The notes under the pieces: model-generated
Database searches by the model: none
Told to the model about the DNA's origin: nothing
Seen by the model: the letters and a program-made list of their open reading frames with translations, nothing else
Shown: positions 1 to 7,988 of the stretch, in pieces
Layout: every line of letters starts with the position of its first letter
Position numbering within the stretch: the stretch's first letter is position 1
DNA from: Candidatus Methylopumilus planktonicus
GTDB lineage: Bacteria; Pseudomonadota; Gammaproteobacteria; Burkholderiales; Methylophilaceae
Assembly: GCF_000981505.1 (NCBI RefSeq)
Contig: NZ_LN827929.1
Span: 496,001-560,000, forward strand
Length of the DNA: 64,000 bases
Reading direction: 5' to 3'
Position numbers and translations under genes: made by a program

Positions 1-136
1 ATACACAAAAATACATCGGTGTTTAGATTTTTAATATTACTAGATTTATAGGGTTTATAGAGGGGTTGAGTAGGTCAAAAGTAGCGGGGCCATAAAAAGG
101 TGCCTTTAAATCTTAACAATTATATAAAATAAGAGT

Positions 137-1441
137 ATGAAAAAAATTATAAGTATTTTTGTATTGGGCATCCTCTTTGCTTGCCAAACAATACCTTCTG
201 CAGATTTACCAATTTCAAATGTAGGAAAAAATCCCCAATTACCTGAGCCAAGCTCATCAATTATCCCTACAGTTAATATTGCAAAAGCTTCTCAATGGCC
301 TGAAGGCATTAAACCGAAAGTCAAAGATAGCTTTATGGTAAATCTTTATTCAAAAGAGCTGTCGCATCCTCGTTGGCTATACGTTTTACCTAACGGGGAC
401 GTTTTAGTTGCGCAAAGTAACAAACAACCCCCTAAAAAAACACAGGGCTTAAAAGATCTTATAGCCAGATACATCATGAAACGGGCTGGAGCAGGTAATG
501 ATAGCCCAGACAAAATTACGTTGCTTCGAGATGAAAATGACGATGGAGTTGCTGAATTAGCCAGTGATTTTTTAACTAATTTACATTCACCTTTTGGTAT
601 GACGTTGATAGGAAATGATTTATATGTAGCTAATACTAATGCAGTTATGCGCTTTCATTATGAGCTAGATGCTTTAAAAATTGACACTAAAAAACATCCA
701 CCAGAAAAAGTTGTAGATTTACCAGAGGGGGAAATTAATGGACATTGGACCAGAAATATTGTTGCATCTCTTGATGGTACAAAGATTTATGTAACAGTTG
801 GATCTAATAGTAATATTGGAGAGCATGGATTAGATCAAGAAAAAGATAGAGCTGTGATTTTAGAAATTGATCTTAAAACAAAACAAAAAAGAATTTATGC
901 GTCAGGCCTTAGAAATCCAAATGGCCTTGCATGGCAACCATCTTCGGCTAAATTATGGACAGTGGTTAATGAAAGAGATGAATTAGGTAATGATTTAGTA
1001 CCTGATTATTTAACTTCCGTTAATGACGGCGATTTTTTTGGATGGCCTTATGTGTATTACAAAGATCATAAAGACCCTCGCGTCAAAGAATCTATGCCAG
1101 ATAACTTAAAACCTCGTTCACCTGATTATGCATTAGGGGCTCATGTTGCAGCTTTAGGCTTGGCCTTTTCTAATACTTCACAATTCAAAGCCCCTTATAA
1201 CAGTGGTGTCTTTATCAGTGAACATGGTTCATGGAATAGAAAGCCACGAAGTGGCTATAAAGTTGTTTTTATAGCCTTTAAGAATAACGAACCTCAAGGA
1301 TTGCCCATAGATATCGTCACTGATTTTGTAATTGAGGACGAAGCTTATGGAAGGCCAGTGGGTTTAGCTATTGATAAAAAAGGAAATCTTCTTATTGCAG
1401 ATGATGTGGGCAATCGCGTTTGGAGAATTTCTTCAAAATAA
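137..1441 (+). CDS. PQQ-dependent sugar (sorbosone-type) dehydrogenase-like lipoprotein
   Basis: Secreted or membrane-anchored six-bladed beta-propeller of the soluble glucose/sorbosone dehydrogenase family, whose members oxidise sugars or sugar alcohols with PQQ. The first residues form a lipoprotein signal ending in LFAC, so Cys16 is the probable lipid site. Family motifs visible are NGDVLVAQ near residue 88, PFGMTLIGNDLYVAN near 150, GLRNPNGLAWQP near 257, EHGSWNR near 365 and the terminal GRPVGLAIDKKGNLLIADD blade. Length (434 aa) suits the family. PQQ use is plausible in a methylotroph that makes PQQ for methanol dehydrogenase, but substrate and cofactor are inferred, not visible. Confidence 0.75.
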   Translation: MKKIISIFVLGILFACQTIPSADLPISNVGKNPQLPEPSSSIIPTVNIAKASQWPEGIKPKVKDSFMVNLYSKELSHPRWLYVLPNGDVLVAQSNKQPPKKTQGLKDLIARYIMKRAGAGNDSPDKITLLRDENDDGVAELASDFLTNLHSPFGMTLIGNDLYVANTNAVMRFHYELDALKIDTKKHPPEKVVDLPEGEINGHWTRNIVASLDGTKIYVTVGSNSNIGEHGLDQEKDRAVILEIDLKTKQKRIYASGLRNPNGLAWQPSSAKLWTVVNERDELGNDLVPDYLTSVNDGDFFGWPYVYYKDHKDPRVKESMPDNLKPRSPDYALGAHVAALGLAFSNTSQFKAPYNSGVFISEHGSWNRKPRSGYKVVFIAFKNNEPQGLPIDIVTDFVIEDEAYGRPVGLAIDKKGNLLIADDVGNRVWRISSK

Positions 1442-1457
1442 TAAGTAATTTAAGTAT

Positions 1458-1469
1458 AAAACTTTTGAC
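1458..1469 (+). repeat. Intergenic 12-mer AAAACTTTTGAC, copy 1
   Basis: The 12-mer AAAACTTTTGAC lies just after the PQQ-type dehydrogenase gene. The same string recurs at 2118-2129 and, inverted, at 26090-26101, always outside genes. It contains TTGAC and could be part of a promoter -35 region, but copy 2 has no gene downstream on its strand. Confidence 0.35.
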
Positions 1470-1576
1470 ATTGCTCACCGTTCTAATGTCATTACTAATG
1501 ATTTCTTGCTTGACAATAGCTAGTTAAAAAATACATGCTAAGATTATCTTTTTTTAAATTATAAGAAAATGGCTTT

Positions 1577-1771
1577 ATGAGTTTTAGAAAAAGTATCGCT
1601 CGTGTTACATTTTTATTAGCATTAATTTCACTAGCATGGTTAATTTTAGGGATTTTAGAACTAGCTCCCCTGATATTCCATATACCTGGTGAAACAAATC
1701 TAAGAGCCCACGCCTCTGTAACTCTTTTATTCTTGCTTTTAGCTTCATGGGCTTTTTGGGATGAAAAATAG
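1577..1771 (+). CDS. Small two-helix membrane protein, unknown function
   Basis: A 64-residue protein I do not recognise. Residues about 10-34 and 45-60 are hydrophobic and look like two membrane segments separated by a short loop (HIPGETNLRAHA); the C-terminus is DEK. It starts a set of three consecutive short ORFs encoding small membrane proteins, with 29 and 2 nt between them, which suggests one transcript. The reading frame is supported by its hydrophobic pattern and tight packing, not by a family match. Confidence 0.55.
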   Translation: MSFRKSIARVTFLLALISLAWLILGILELAPLIFHIPGETNLRAHASVTLLFLLLASWAFWDEK

Positions 1772-1800
1772 TAATAATTTATTAATGATAAGGAAAAATT

Positions 1801-1971
1801 ATGCTTAAAATGTCTGATATATGTATTTTATTGTCTGTCTTGGTGGCTTTTATTACTACAGCTTATTTGTGGTTTTCTGGCCAACATGAGGAAGGGTTAT
1901 TTACTTCTTCATGGATTCCTTCTATTTTAACTTTTGCAATTTATTTTAAAGTTATTTCCAGAAAGGAATAA
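1801..1971 (+). CDS. Small membrane protein, 56 aa
   Basis: ATG at 1801 is preceded by an AAGGA ribosome site, and the frame runs 56 codons to a stop at 1971. The product begins MLKMSDICILLSVLVAFITT, giving a first hydrophobic segment at about 6-24, then a polar turn (SGQHEEG) and a second hydrophobic stretch near 38-52, ending KVISRKE. Unknown family. It sits between two other small membrane ORFs and is probably co-transcribed with them. Confidence 0.45.
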   Translation: MLKMSDICILLSVLVAFITTAYLWFSGQHEEGLFTSSWIPSILTFAIYFKVISRKE

Positions 1972-1973
1972 AA

Positions 1974-2099
1974 ATGAATAATACAATATTATTTAGTACA
2001 GGTTTATTCTGTTTTTTTCTTGCAATTGTTGGTGTTGTTTTAACAGTGCAAGAATTTAAAAACATGGAATTAAAAGAAAAATTAAAGAAGAAAAAATAA
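1974..2099 (+). CDS. Small single-helix membrane protein, 41 aa
   Basis: The frame starts 2 nt after the preceding stop, with AAAGGAAT in front as ribosome site. It encodes 41 residues: one hydrophobic helix (about residues 5-24) followed by a charged tail (KEKLKKKK) that would stay in the cytoplasm. The single-helix, lysine-tailed form resembles small subunits of membrane complexes, but I do not recognise the family. Confidence 0.45.
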   Translation: MNNTILFSTGLFCFFLAIVGVVLTVQEFKNMELKEKLKKKK

Positions 2100-2117
2100 T
2101 TAGCTTTTTTGACTGAC

Positions 2118-2129
2118 AAAACTTTTGAC
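2118..2129 (+). repeat. Intergenic 12-mer AAAACTTTTGAC, copy 2
   Basis: Second copy of the 12-mer, in the short gap between the 41-aa ORF and the convergent deacetylase gene. With the bases before it (GAC) it forms an imperfect dyad, GACAAAACTTTTGAC. A forward promoter here would lead into the antisense strand of the deacetylase gene. Confidence 0.35.
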
Positions 2130-2173
2130 GCTCGGTGTTAGGTTTGTTAATTATCTTAGGACACTCATATTCT

Positions 2174-3223
2174 CTAATCAGCTTTTATTTTTTTAGAAAT
2201 AATTGTATTTAGAATGCTTACCGAAGCTTCTCTAAGATTAGTAGGTTCATAACCACCTTCTAATACAAACAATATACGATTAGAAGCATATTTTTGTGCA
2301 ATTGTAGATAAAATTTCTGTAGCTTTTTTGTAGCCATTATTTGAATATTCTAATTGCCCTAGCAAATCATTTTCATGCGCATCAAATCCTGCTGACACTA
2401 ATATAAATTCTGGCTTAAATTTTTCCATAGCAGGAATTAATTGGCTTTTTAAACCATGAATAAATTCTTTATCGCCAGCTCCCTTTGGTAAATCTATATT
2501 CAATGTATACCCGTAACCTTCACCACTTCCTTTTTCATCAGGGCGGCCTGTTCCAGGATAGAAGGGGTGTTGATGGATACTGAAATAGAAAACCGTATTA
2601 TCGCTATAAAAAATATCCTGTGTTCCGTTACCGTGATGAACATCAAAATCAACAATCAATATTCGGTTAAAACCATATTTCATCTGTAGATATTTTGCTG
2701 CAATTGCGACATTATTAAAAATACAGAATCCCATACCTCGATCTTTAGTTGCATGATGGCCGGGAGGTCTTGAGAATACAAAGCCACTTGAAGCCTTGCC
2801 CTTCATGATTTGATCAACCCCTTCAGTTACTGCCCCGACAGATTTTCTGGCAACTTGATATGAGTGTTTTGATATCACAGTGTCGCCTGTGCTTAGCTTT
2901 GCAGTTAATTTAGTAAGTTTTTCAGATTCTTGTTTAACAAGATGAATATATTCTTTTGAATGTACAAGATTTATGACATCTATAGACGCATAACCAAAGC
3001 TAGGCCAAATTAAATTAGGTTTTAATTTAGAATCATTTTTGAGAAAGTTTATAGCACTTAACATTCGCTCAGAGTTTTCTGGATGATTAGGTCCAGTATC
3101 ATGAAGAAGAAATTGCTCATCATAAAGAATTGCAATTTTTAGCGCACTTCTACCTGATTCAGCAATGAGATTCATCGGCTGAAAAAGCAATATAAGAAGC
3201 AAGCATTTAAAAAAATATTTCAT
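2174..3223 (-). CDS. Histone-deacetylase-fold (AcuC/HDAC family) hydrolase with signal peptide
   Basis: Zn-dependent amidohydrolase of the arginase/deacetylase superfamily; bacterial members remove acyl groups from polyamines or proteins. Hallmarks are RPPGHHATKDRGMGFC (catalytic His pair), DFDVHHGNGTQD (Asp and His zinc ligands), SAGFDAHENDLLG (third ligand Asp) and the closing LEGGYEP. Unusually for the family, it begins with a clear cleavable signal (MKYFFKCLLLILLFQPMNLIAES), so the enzyme should act in the periplasm. The length of 349 aa after the signal matches typical members. The TonB receptor gene upstream has the same orientation, 37 nt away, and they may share a transcript. Confidence 0.8.
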   Translation of the reverse strand: MKYFFKCLLLILLFQPMNLIAESGRSALKIAILYDEQFLLHDTGPNHPENSERMLSAINFLKNDSKLKPNLIWPSFGYASIDVINLVHSKEYIHLVKQESEKLTKLTAKLSTGDTVISKHSYQVARKSVGAVTEGVDQIMKGKASSGFVFSRPPGHHATKDRGMGFCIFNNVAIAAKYLQMKYGFNRILIVDFDVHHGNGTQDIFYSDNTVFYFSIHQHPFYPGTGRPDEKGSGEGYGYTLNIDLPKGAGDKEFIHGLKSQLIPAMEKFKPEFILVSAGFDAHENDLLGQLEYSNNGYKKATEILSTIAQKYASNRILFVLEGGYEPTNLREASVSILNTIISKKIKAD

Positions 3224-3260
3224 TGAAATGAATTGTGATATAGGTAGTTCTTGAATTTTT

Positions 3261-5402
3261 TTAAAATGTATACGTTAGCGTTGCTCGAGCGGTAAGAGGG
3301 TAACCATACATAATATTATTATTGTTATGAGCCGACTGATAGTAAGTTTTATCAAGTAAATTTTCTATATTCAATTGAAGTTTAGTTTGCTTGTTAATAT
3401 TTGCATATATAGCAGCATCTAATCGAGCGTATCCAGGAAGTTTTACTGCAGTTGATACTGTTGGGGTAGCAGCAAACATGTCACTTCGGCTGACAACACC
3501 AAGAGCTGCGCTCCATGTATCATTCAATTCATATTTATTCCATAAAGAAAATGTATGTTTTGGTACATGACCTAATGGTGTGCCTGAAGTAATTTGTGCG
3601 TCTCCAGTGCCTTGGTTTTTTGTTATTTCTGCATCTTGATAAGTGTAGCCACCATACATACTGTAAGAGTCAAATAATTTACCTGCAACACCCAATTCAA
3701 AACCTTTTGTAACTTGACCATCAACAATAATAGTATTTGTAGGACTTGAAGGATCTGTAATTGCCATCTTAGACCTTTCTAATCGATAAATAGAAGAGCT
3801 AATTGAAAAACTTTGTAATAAGTCATACTTAATCCCAGCTTCAATGTTTGTAAATTTTTCTGGATCAAATGTTTTAATACTAGACGTGAGCGATGTAAAT
3901 TGTTCTCCGGTTCTTGGGAGATAACTTAAGCTATAGTTTGTGTATAAAGATACGGGCTCAATAGGCTTATATACTAAACCAACCCTAGGAGAAATAAATT
4001 GATCATTTACGTAAGCGCTATTTAAAGTAGTAACGCTATCATTAAATTTAGTTTTAAATTTATCATAACGTAAGCCCGCGATGATTTGAAATTGTTCACT
4101 CAAATATATTTGATCTTGTAAATATATAGCTTGATTAGAAATATCAGTGGATGTATTTCGGCTTCTAGAAGAGTTAAATGTGAGCAATGCAAATGGATTG
4201 GAAGCATTAACACCAGTTATGGGAGTAGCTAATATTCTGAAATTTTCATTTTCTTGTAATCCGATTTCCAAGCCAATTAGCAGCTTATGTGAAACGGAAC
4301 CAGTCTTAAAGTTATATGTTAAGTCTGTTTGATTGAAAAAATTTTGTCTTTGTGTATTGTCATAATAACCATCAATCGTAAGAGTGCCGTTAGTTTGAAC
4401 TGAACTATATGCATATACGTTTTGATAATATTTATCGTAGTCAGAAAATCTTGTGGTGTTTTTAACACTCATACCGTTGTCGAAGATGTGATCAATTATT
4501 GCATAGCCATTTTTAACTATGGCTTCATTTGGACTTTGTGATGCGTTTCCAAAAAAAGTTGATCGGCTTGTTGAGTAGGGACGGCTCTGAAGTCCATCAC
4601 TAACAGAAGGAATGCCTCTATCATTCGTTCTTTTATCGTTAAAGTATTCCATACCTACAACAACTTTTGTTTTGTCTGACGGTTTAAACGTGAAAGTAGG
4701 ATTAATAGCCTTTTTTTCACTTTCAACTCCCTGCCGAAAGCTGCCTGAGTCTTCAATCATAGCGTTGATTCTTATAGCCAGTGTTTCATTAATGTCGCTG
4801 TTAAGATCTATGGATGAGCGTTTATGGTCATAAGTGCCACCTTGCATTCTTAATTCATTCTTATTTTCCCAATGAGCCTCTTTGGTGACGCGATTAATCA
4901 CTCCACCAACTCCGCCACGACCGAAAATCATGCCATTAGGCCCCATCAATACTTCAACACGATCGATATTGTAGAGATCTCGGTAATATTGAACATCATC
5001 TCTTACGCCATCTACAAATAAATCTGATGTACTTTGATTACCTCGAAACCAAACACTATCTCGATTGCCTTCGCCTTGTCCTGCCATAACACCAGGGGAG
5101 TATTTAATTGCATCCGTTAAACCTAAAAGAGACTGATCTTTTATTTGCTCTTCAGTAATGACTGAAATTGATTGAGGTATATCTCGAATACGCGTATCTG
5201 TTTTTGTTGCACTGCTTATTCTTTTTTTAAGATATGTCTTGGCCATATTGTCTTTAACTTCAATTTCAATCAATTCAATTTTCGTATCATCTAAACTATT
5301 TTTTTCGGAAGTACCAGCAATCGAAATACTAGGTATTAAACACCCTAGCAAGATATAAGTAATTGTTTTGATGTGATATTTTGACTTATTGCATATTTCC
5401 AT
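3261..5402 (-). CDS. TonB-dependent siderophore receptor
   Basis: Outer-membrane ferric-siderophore receptor, a plug domain plus 22-strand barrel. The signal peptide ends near residue 29 (PSISIAG). The plug begins around residue 75 (RIRDIPQSISVITEEQIKDQ) and carries the usual GRGGVGGVINRVTK segment near 160. The barrel ends with an aromatic residue (TARATLTYTF), as barrel proteins do. 713 aa is normal for FhuE/FpvA-like receptors. A near-perfect Fur box sits just upstream, so iron limitation should induce it. The siderophore cannot be told from sequence, and no siderophore synthesis genes are present, so it probably scavenges foreign siderophores. Confidence 0.88.
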   Translation of the reverse strand: MEICNKSKYHIKTITYILLGCLIPSISIAGTSEKNSLDDTKIELIEIEVKDNMAKTYLKKRISSATKTDTRIRDIPQSISVITEEQIKDQSLLGLTDAIKYSPGVMAGQGEGNRDSVWFRGNQSTSDLFVDGVRDDVQYYRDLYNIDRVEVLMGPNGMIFGRGGVGGVINRVTKEAHWENKNELRMQGGTYDHKRSSIDLNSDINETLAIRINAMIEDSGSFRQGVESEKKAINPTFTFKPSDKTKVVVGMEYFNDKRTNDRGIPSVSDGLQSRPYSTSRSTFFGNASQSPNEAIVKNGYAIIDHIFDNGMSVKNTTRFSDYDKYYQNVYAYSSVQTNGTLTIDGYYDNTQRQNFFNQTDLTYNFKTGSVSHKLLIGLEIGLQENENFRILATPITGVNASNPFALLTFNSSRSRNTSTDISNQAIYLQDQIYLSEQFQIIAGLRYDKFKTKFNDSVTTLNSAYVNDQFISPRVGLVYKPIEPVSLYTNYSLSYLPRTGEQFTSLTSSIKTFDPEKFTNIEAGIKYDLLQSFSISSSIYRLERSKMAITDPSSPTNTIIVDGQVTKGFELGVAGKLFDSYSMYGGYTYQDAEITKNQGTGDAQITSGTPLGHVPKHTFSLWNKYELNDTWSAALGVVSRSDMFAATPTVSTAVKLPGYARLDAAIYANINKQTKLQLNIENLLDKTYYQSAHNNNNIMYGYPLTARATLTYTF

Positions 5403-5409
5403 ACCTAAA

Positions 5410-5424
5410 TGATAATCATTCTCA
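5410..5424. promoter_or_regulatory. Fur box
   Basis: TGATAATCATTCTCA matches the 7-1-7 Fur consensus at 14 of 15 positions. It lies 8 nt upstream of the siderophore receptor start codon, where Fur-iron binding would block transcription or ribosome entry. Confidence 0.75.
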
Positions 5425-5507
5425 TTTAAAATAGCAAGTAAACTATTTTCCCTTAGGTTTAAAGGTGAGCATTTTATTCACTTAGGATGGGGCTTGTTAC
5501 ATGCGGT

Positions 5508-5524
5508 AAACAGTATTGAACTTT
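5508..5524 (+). repeat. 17-bp upstream element, copy 1
   Basis: AAACAGTATTGAACTTT, 46 nt before the 36-aa ORF at 5571, is identical to 23559-23575, which stands 48 nt before the paralogous ORF at 23624. TTGAAC within it could be a -35 element. Probably a shared promoter or operator. Confidence 0.5.
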
Positions 5525-5570
5525 GAAGGAATGAAAAGCATCCAATAAAAAATTAATAGGTAGGTGAAAA

Positions 5571-5681
5571 ATGGCTAAAAGAAAATGTAAATATAATTGG
5601 CATATGGCTTTTACATGCGGCCTTGGGACAGCGTTTTATGTCCTAGGTATTGCAACTTTTATTAAATATTTGTTTTATTAA
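5571..5681 (+). CDS. Conserved 36-aa protein with C-x(4)-H-x(4)-C pattern, copy 1
   Basis: The product begins MAKRKCKYNWHMAFTCGLG and ends FIKYLFY. It is 30/36 identical to the product of 23624-23734, so coding use is well supported. The N-terminal part is basic with Cys6, His11 and Cys16; the C-terminal part (residues about 17-36) is a single hydrophobic helix. GTGAAAA precedes the ATG. It ends 2 nt before msrA, so the two are almost surely co-transcribed. No function is known to me; the invariant Cys/His residues could bind a metal or be redox-active. Confidence 0.75.
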   Translation: MAKRKCKYNWHMAFTCGLGTAFYVLGIATFIKYLFY

Positions 5682-5683
5682 AT

Positions 5684-6187
5684 ATGGCTAAAGAGACGGT
5701 ATATTTAGCAGGGGGATGCTATTGGGGCCTTGAAGACCTCTTAAGCAAGATACCAGGTGTCATTGAGACGGCTGTAGGTTTCTCTGGCGGACATGTTAAA
5801 AATGTCTGTTATCGAGAGGTTACAACAGGGACTACAGGGCATGCTGAAACAGTAAAAGTTATTTTTAATTCTGATGTTTTAAGCTTTACAGATTTACTTA
5901 AATTTTATTTCAAAATGCATAATCCAACCACACTGAACCAGCAAGGCAATGATATTGGAACTCAATATCGATCGGCAATTTTTGCGACAACGGACGAGCA
6001 AATTTTATTGGCCGAGGAATTAATTAAAAAGATTGATACATCAGGAGTTTTAATAAAAAAAATTACGACTGAAGTTAATAGATTTAATATATTTTTTCTT
6101 GCCGAAGATAATCATCAAAAATATTTAGAGAAATACCCAGATGGCTACTCATGTCATTTCATCAGAGATATTAATTTATCTTTCTAA
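5684..6187 (+). CDS. msrA: Peptide-methionine (S)-S-oxide reductase MsrA
   Basis: Reduces the S epimer of methionine sulfoxide in damaged proteins. The catalytic motif is GGCYWG with Cys12 (the usual form is GCFWG), followed by the family's EVTTGTTGHAETV and GNDIGTQYRSAIF segments. A C-terminal Cys157 (DGYSCHF) may be the resolving cysteine. At 167 aa it is a compact cytoplasmic form. It starts 2 nt after the 36-aa ORF, and their shared upstream element recurs near another gene cluster. Other methionine sulfoxide reductases in the window are msrB and msrPQ. Confidence 0.92.
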   Translation: MAKETVYLAGGCYWGLEDLLSKIPGVIETAVGFSGGHVKNVCYREVTTGTTGHAETVKVIFNSDVLSFTDLLKFYFKMHNPTTLNQQGNDIGTQYRSAIFATTDEQILLAEELIKKIDTSGVLIKKITTEVNRFNIFFLAEDNHQKYLEKYPDGYSCHFIRDINLSF

Positions 6188-6211
6188 TTACTAATACTTG
6201 ATCAACTCAAT

Positions 6212-6361
6212 CTATTTAAGAAGTAGATGAAGCATTAAGCCAAAGTATAAAAAAGCAAAAATAGCCACAATCCAAAAAACTTTCAGCATATTCGTATTAA
6301 TGTCTGAGAGTTTTTGATGAATTTTTTCTAGTAGTGCTTCTTGTTTGTTTTTTTTAGTCAT
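6212..6361 (-). CDS. Small single-helix membrane protein, 49 aa
   Basis: ATG at 6361 follows a good ribosome site (AGGAGATAT). The 49-residue product has a lysine-rich N-terminus (MTKKNKQEALLEKIHQKLSD), probably amphipathic, and one hydrophobic helix at about 26-48 (VFWIVAIFAFLYFGLMLHLL). It lies 17 nt after the photolyase stop on the same strand, so it could be the last gene of that transcript. Family unknown. Confidence 0.55.
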   Translation of the reverse strand: MTKKNKQEALLEKIHQKLSDINTNMLKVFWIVAIFAFLYFGLMLHLLLK

Positions 6362-6378
6362 ATATCTCCTTTTAACTA

Positions 6379-7908
6379 CTAGACACTCTCAATATTTTTG
6401 ATTATTTTTTTTGCTTGTAATTGAATATCTTTAATTAGATTAGGATCCATATCTCTGATCTGTTTATTGACGATCGCTAATCTTGGGTTTTTACCTAATT
6501 GTTTGGACTTCGAAATAAAAAAATTCCAGTATAAGCTGTTGAATGGACATGCTTTGTCACCAAGCCTCTCACTTTTTGAATAATAGCATCCCTCGCAATA
6601 GTTACTCATTTTACTAATATAATTTGCCGTTGAAACATAAGGCTTACTTGCTAGCTTGCCTCCATCAGCAAATTGACTCATACCAAGTGTGTTTGGCATC
6701 TCAACCCATTCAAATGCATCAATATAGATACCTAAATACCATTCATGAAGGCTTTTAGGATTAATACCCACAAGTAGAGAAAAATTACCAACAATCATAA
6801 GTCTTTGGATATGGTGAGCATAAGCATCATCTAGCGATTGGTTGATTGTATATTTAAGGCAATTCATTTTAGTTTTGCCATTCCAAAACCAATTGGGCAC
6901 TGGCAATTGATGATTAAAATAATTTTGGTCGCCAAATGCTGGCATATGAGCCCAGTAATATCCTCTAATGTATTCTCTCCAGCCAATAATTTGTCTGATA
7001 AAGCCTTCAGCAGCATTGATAGATAATTGATTAGAAAGATATGATTTTTCGACAGCTGATACAACTTCTTTAGGTGATAGCATTTTAGTATTCAATGCAA
7101 AAGAGATTAAGGAGTGAAACATCCTTGTCTCATCTTTATGCATCGCATCCTGATAGTCGCCGAAGTAAATTAAAATATTTCGAATAAAAAAATCTAAATG
7201 CTTTAATGCTTCTTTTCTATTTAAAGGCCAACGAAATTTAGATGCATTGTGATTTCCAAAACTCTTAATTTTAGCTTCTGTAATTTCATTCCATAATTCA
7301 CTATGATTATGAGTTGGTCTATGATCTTCAAAAACTTTTGGTTCACCCTTCCAGGCTTTTCTATTCTCGTGATCAAAATTCCATTTTGAACCAACAGGTT
7401 TACCATCTTCAGACATCAAAACATTGTGCCTTTTTCTCATATAGCGATAAAAAGACTCCATAAGCCACTGCTTCTTATCAGTAAACATTTCGTTTACTTC
7501 GGAGCGATGGGTATAAAAATGTTCTGATGAAAAACATTCAGATGGAATAGAGATTTCAGAACAAAATTCCCTTAAATCACGATCAAGCCTGAATTCGTCA
7601 GGTTCTAGATACTCAAATTTCTGAATATTGTATTGAGTTAATAAAGGATTTAAATTTAACTTAAAAGATTGTTGATTGGACTTCTCATTTATTTTGAAAT
7701 AAATGACTTGGTGATTTTCTTTGGTAAGCGTTATTTTAAAATCTCTCATTGCTGCAAAGATAGCTAAAATCTTTTGTGCATGATGAAGCACATAATTTGT
7801 TTCTTGTTTTACCTCCATTAAAACGTAAAGGATTTCATCATCTGTATTTTTAAACCACGAATGATTAGGATTGAGTTGATCACCCAGAATAAGTCTAAGA
7901 ATTTTCAT
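6379..7908 (-). CDS. FeS-cluster bacterial photolyase/cryptochrome ((6-4) PhrB type)
   Basis: Light-driven repair of UV photoproducts by the deoxyribodipyrimidine-photolyase-related family, whose characterised members are prokaryotic (6-4) photolyases with FAD, a lumazine antenna and a [4Fe-4S] cluster. The start MKILRLILGDQLNPNHSWF is the family N-terminus. The FAD-binding part contains KMNCLKYTINQSLDDAYAHH and IQRLMIVGNFSLL. The four likely cluster cysteines are the one in MNCLKY, the pair in CEGC and the one in KACPFN. The length (509 aa) is standard. A 32-bp element about 80 nt upstream is shared with umuC. Confidence 0.9.
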   Translation of the reverse strand: MKILRLILGDQLNPNHSWFKNTDDEILYVLMEVKQETNYVLHHAQKILAIFAAMRDFKITLTKENHQVIYFKINEKSNQQSFKLNLNPLLTQYNIQKFEYLEPDEFRLDRDLREFCSEISIPSECFSSEHFYTHRSEVNEMFTDKKQWLMESFYRYMRKRHNVLMSEDGKPVGSKWNFDHENRKAWKGEPKVFEDHRPTHNHSELWNEITEAKIKSFGNHNASKFRWPLNRKEALKHLDFFIRNILIYFGDYQDAMHKDETRMFHSLISFALNTKMLSPKEVVSAVEKSYLSNQLSINAAEGFIRQIIGWREYIRGYYWAHMPAFGDQNYFNHQLPVPNWFWNGKTKMNCLKYTINQSLDDAYAHHIQRLMIVGNFSLLVGINPKSLHEWYLGIYIDAFEWVEMPNTLGMSQFADGGKLASKPYVSTANYISKMSNYCEGCYYSKSERLGDKACPFNSLYWNFFISKSKQLGKNPRLAIVNKQIRDMDPNLIKDIQLQAKKIIKNIESV

Positions 7909-7950
7909 TTTCGAGATCTAATAATATAATTGGCACGTTAAGATTAAATA

Positions 7951-7980
7951 GCACTTAGATTCCAACTGAGCTACTACGCA
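7951..7980 (-). other. tRNA 5'-end-like fragment
   Basis: On the minus strand this reads as the first part of a tRNA: seven bases (TGCGTAG), TA at positions 8-9, then GCTC and AGTTGG of a D-arm. The 12-mer TAGCTCAGTTGG is a classic bacterial tRNA string. The D-stem partner, anticodon and T-arms are absent, so this is at most a remnant, such as a scar of recombination at a tRNA gene. Confidence 0.4.
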
Positions 7981-7988
7981 TAAGTAGA

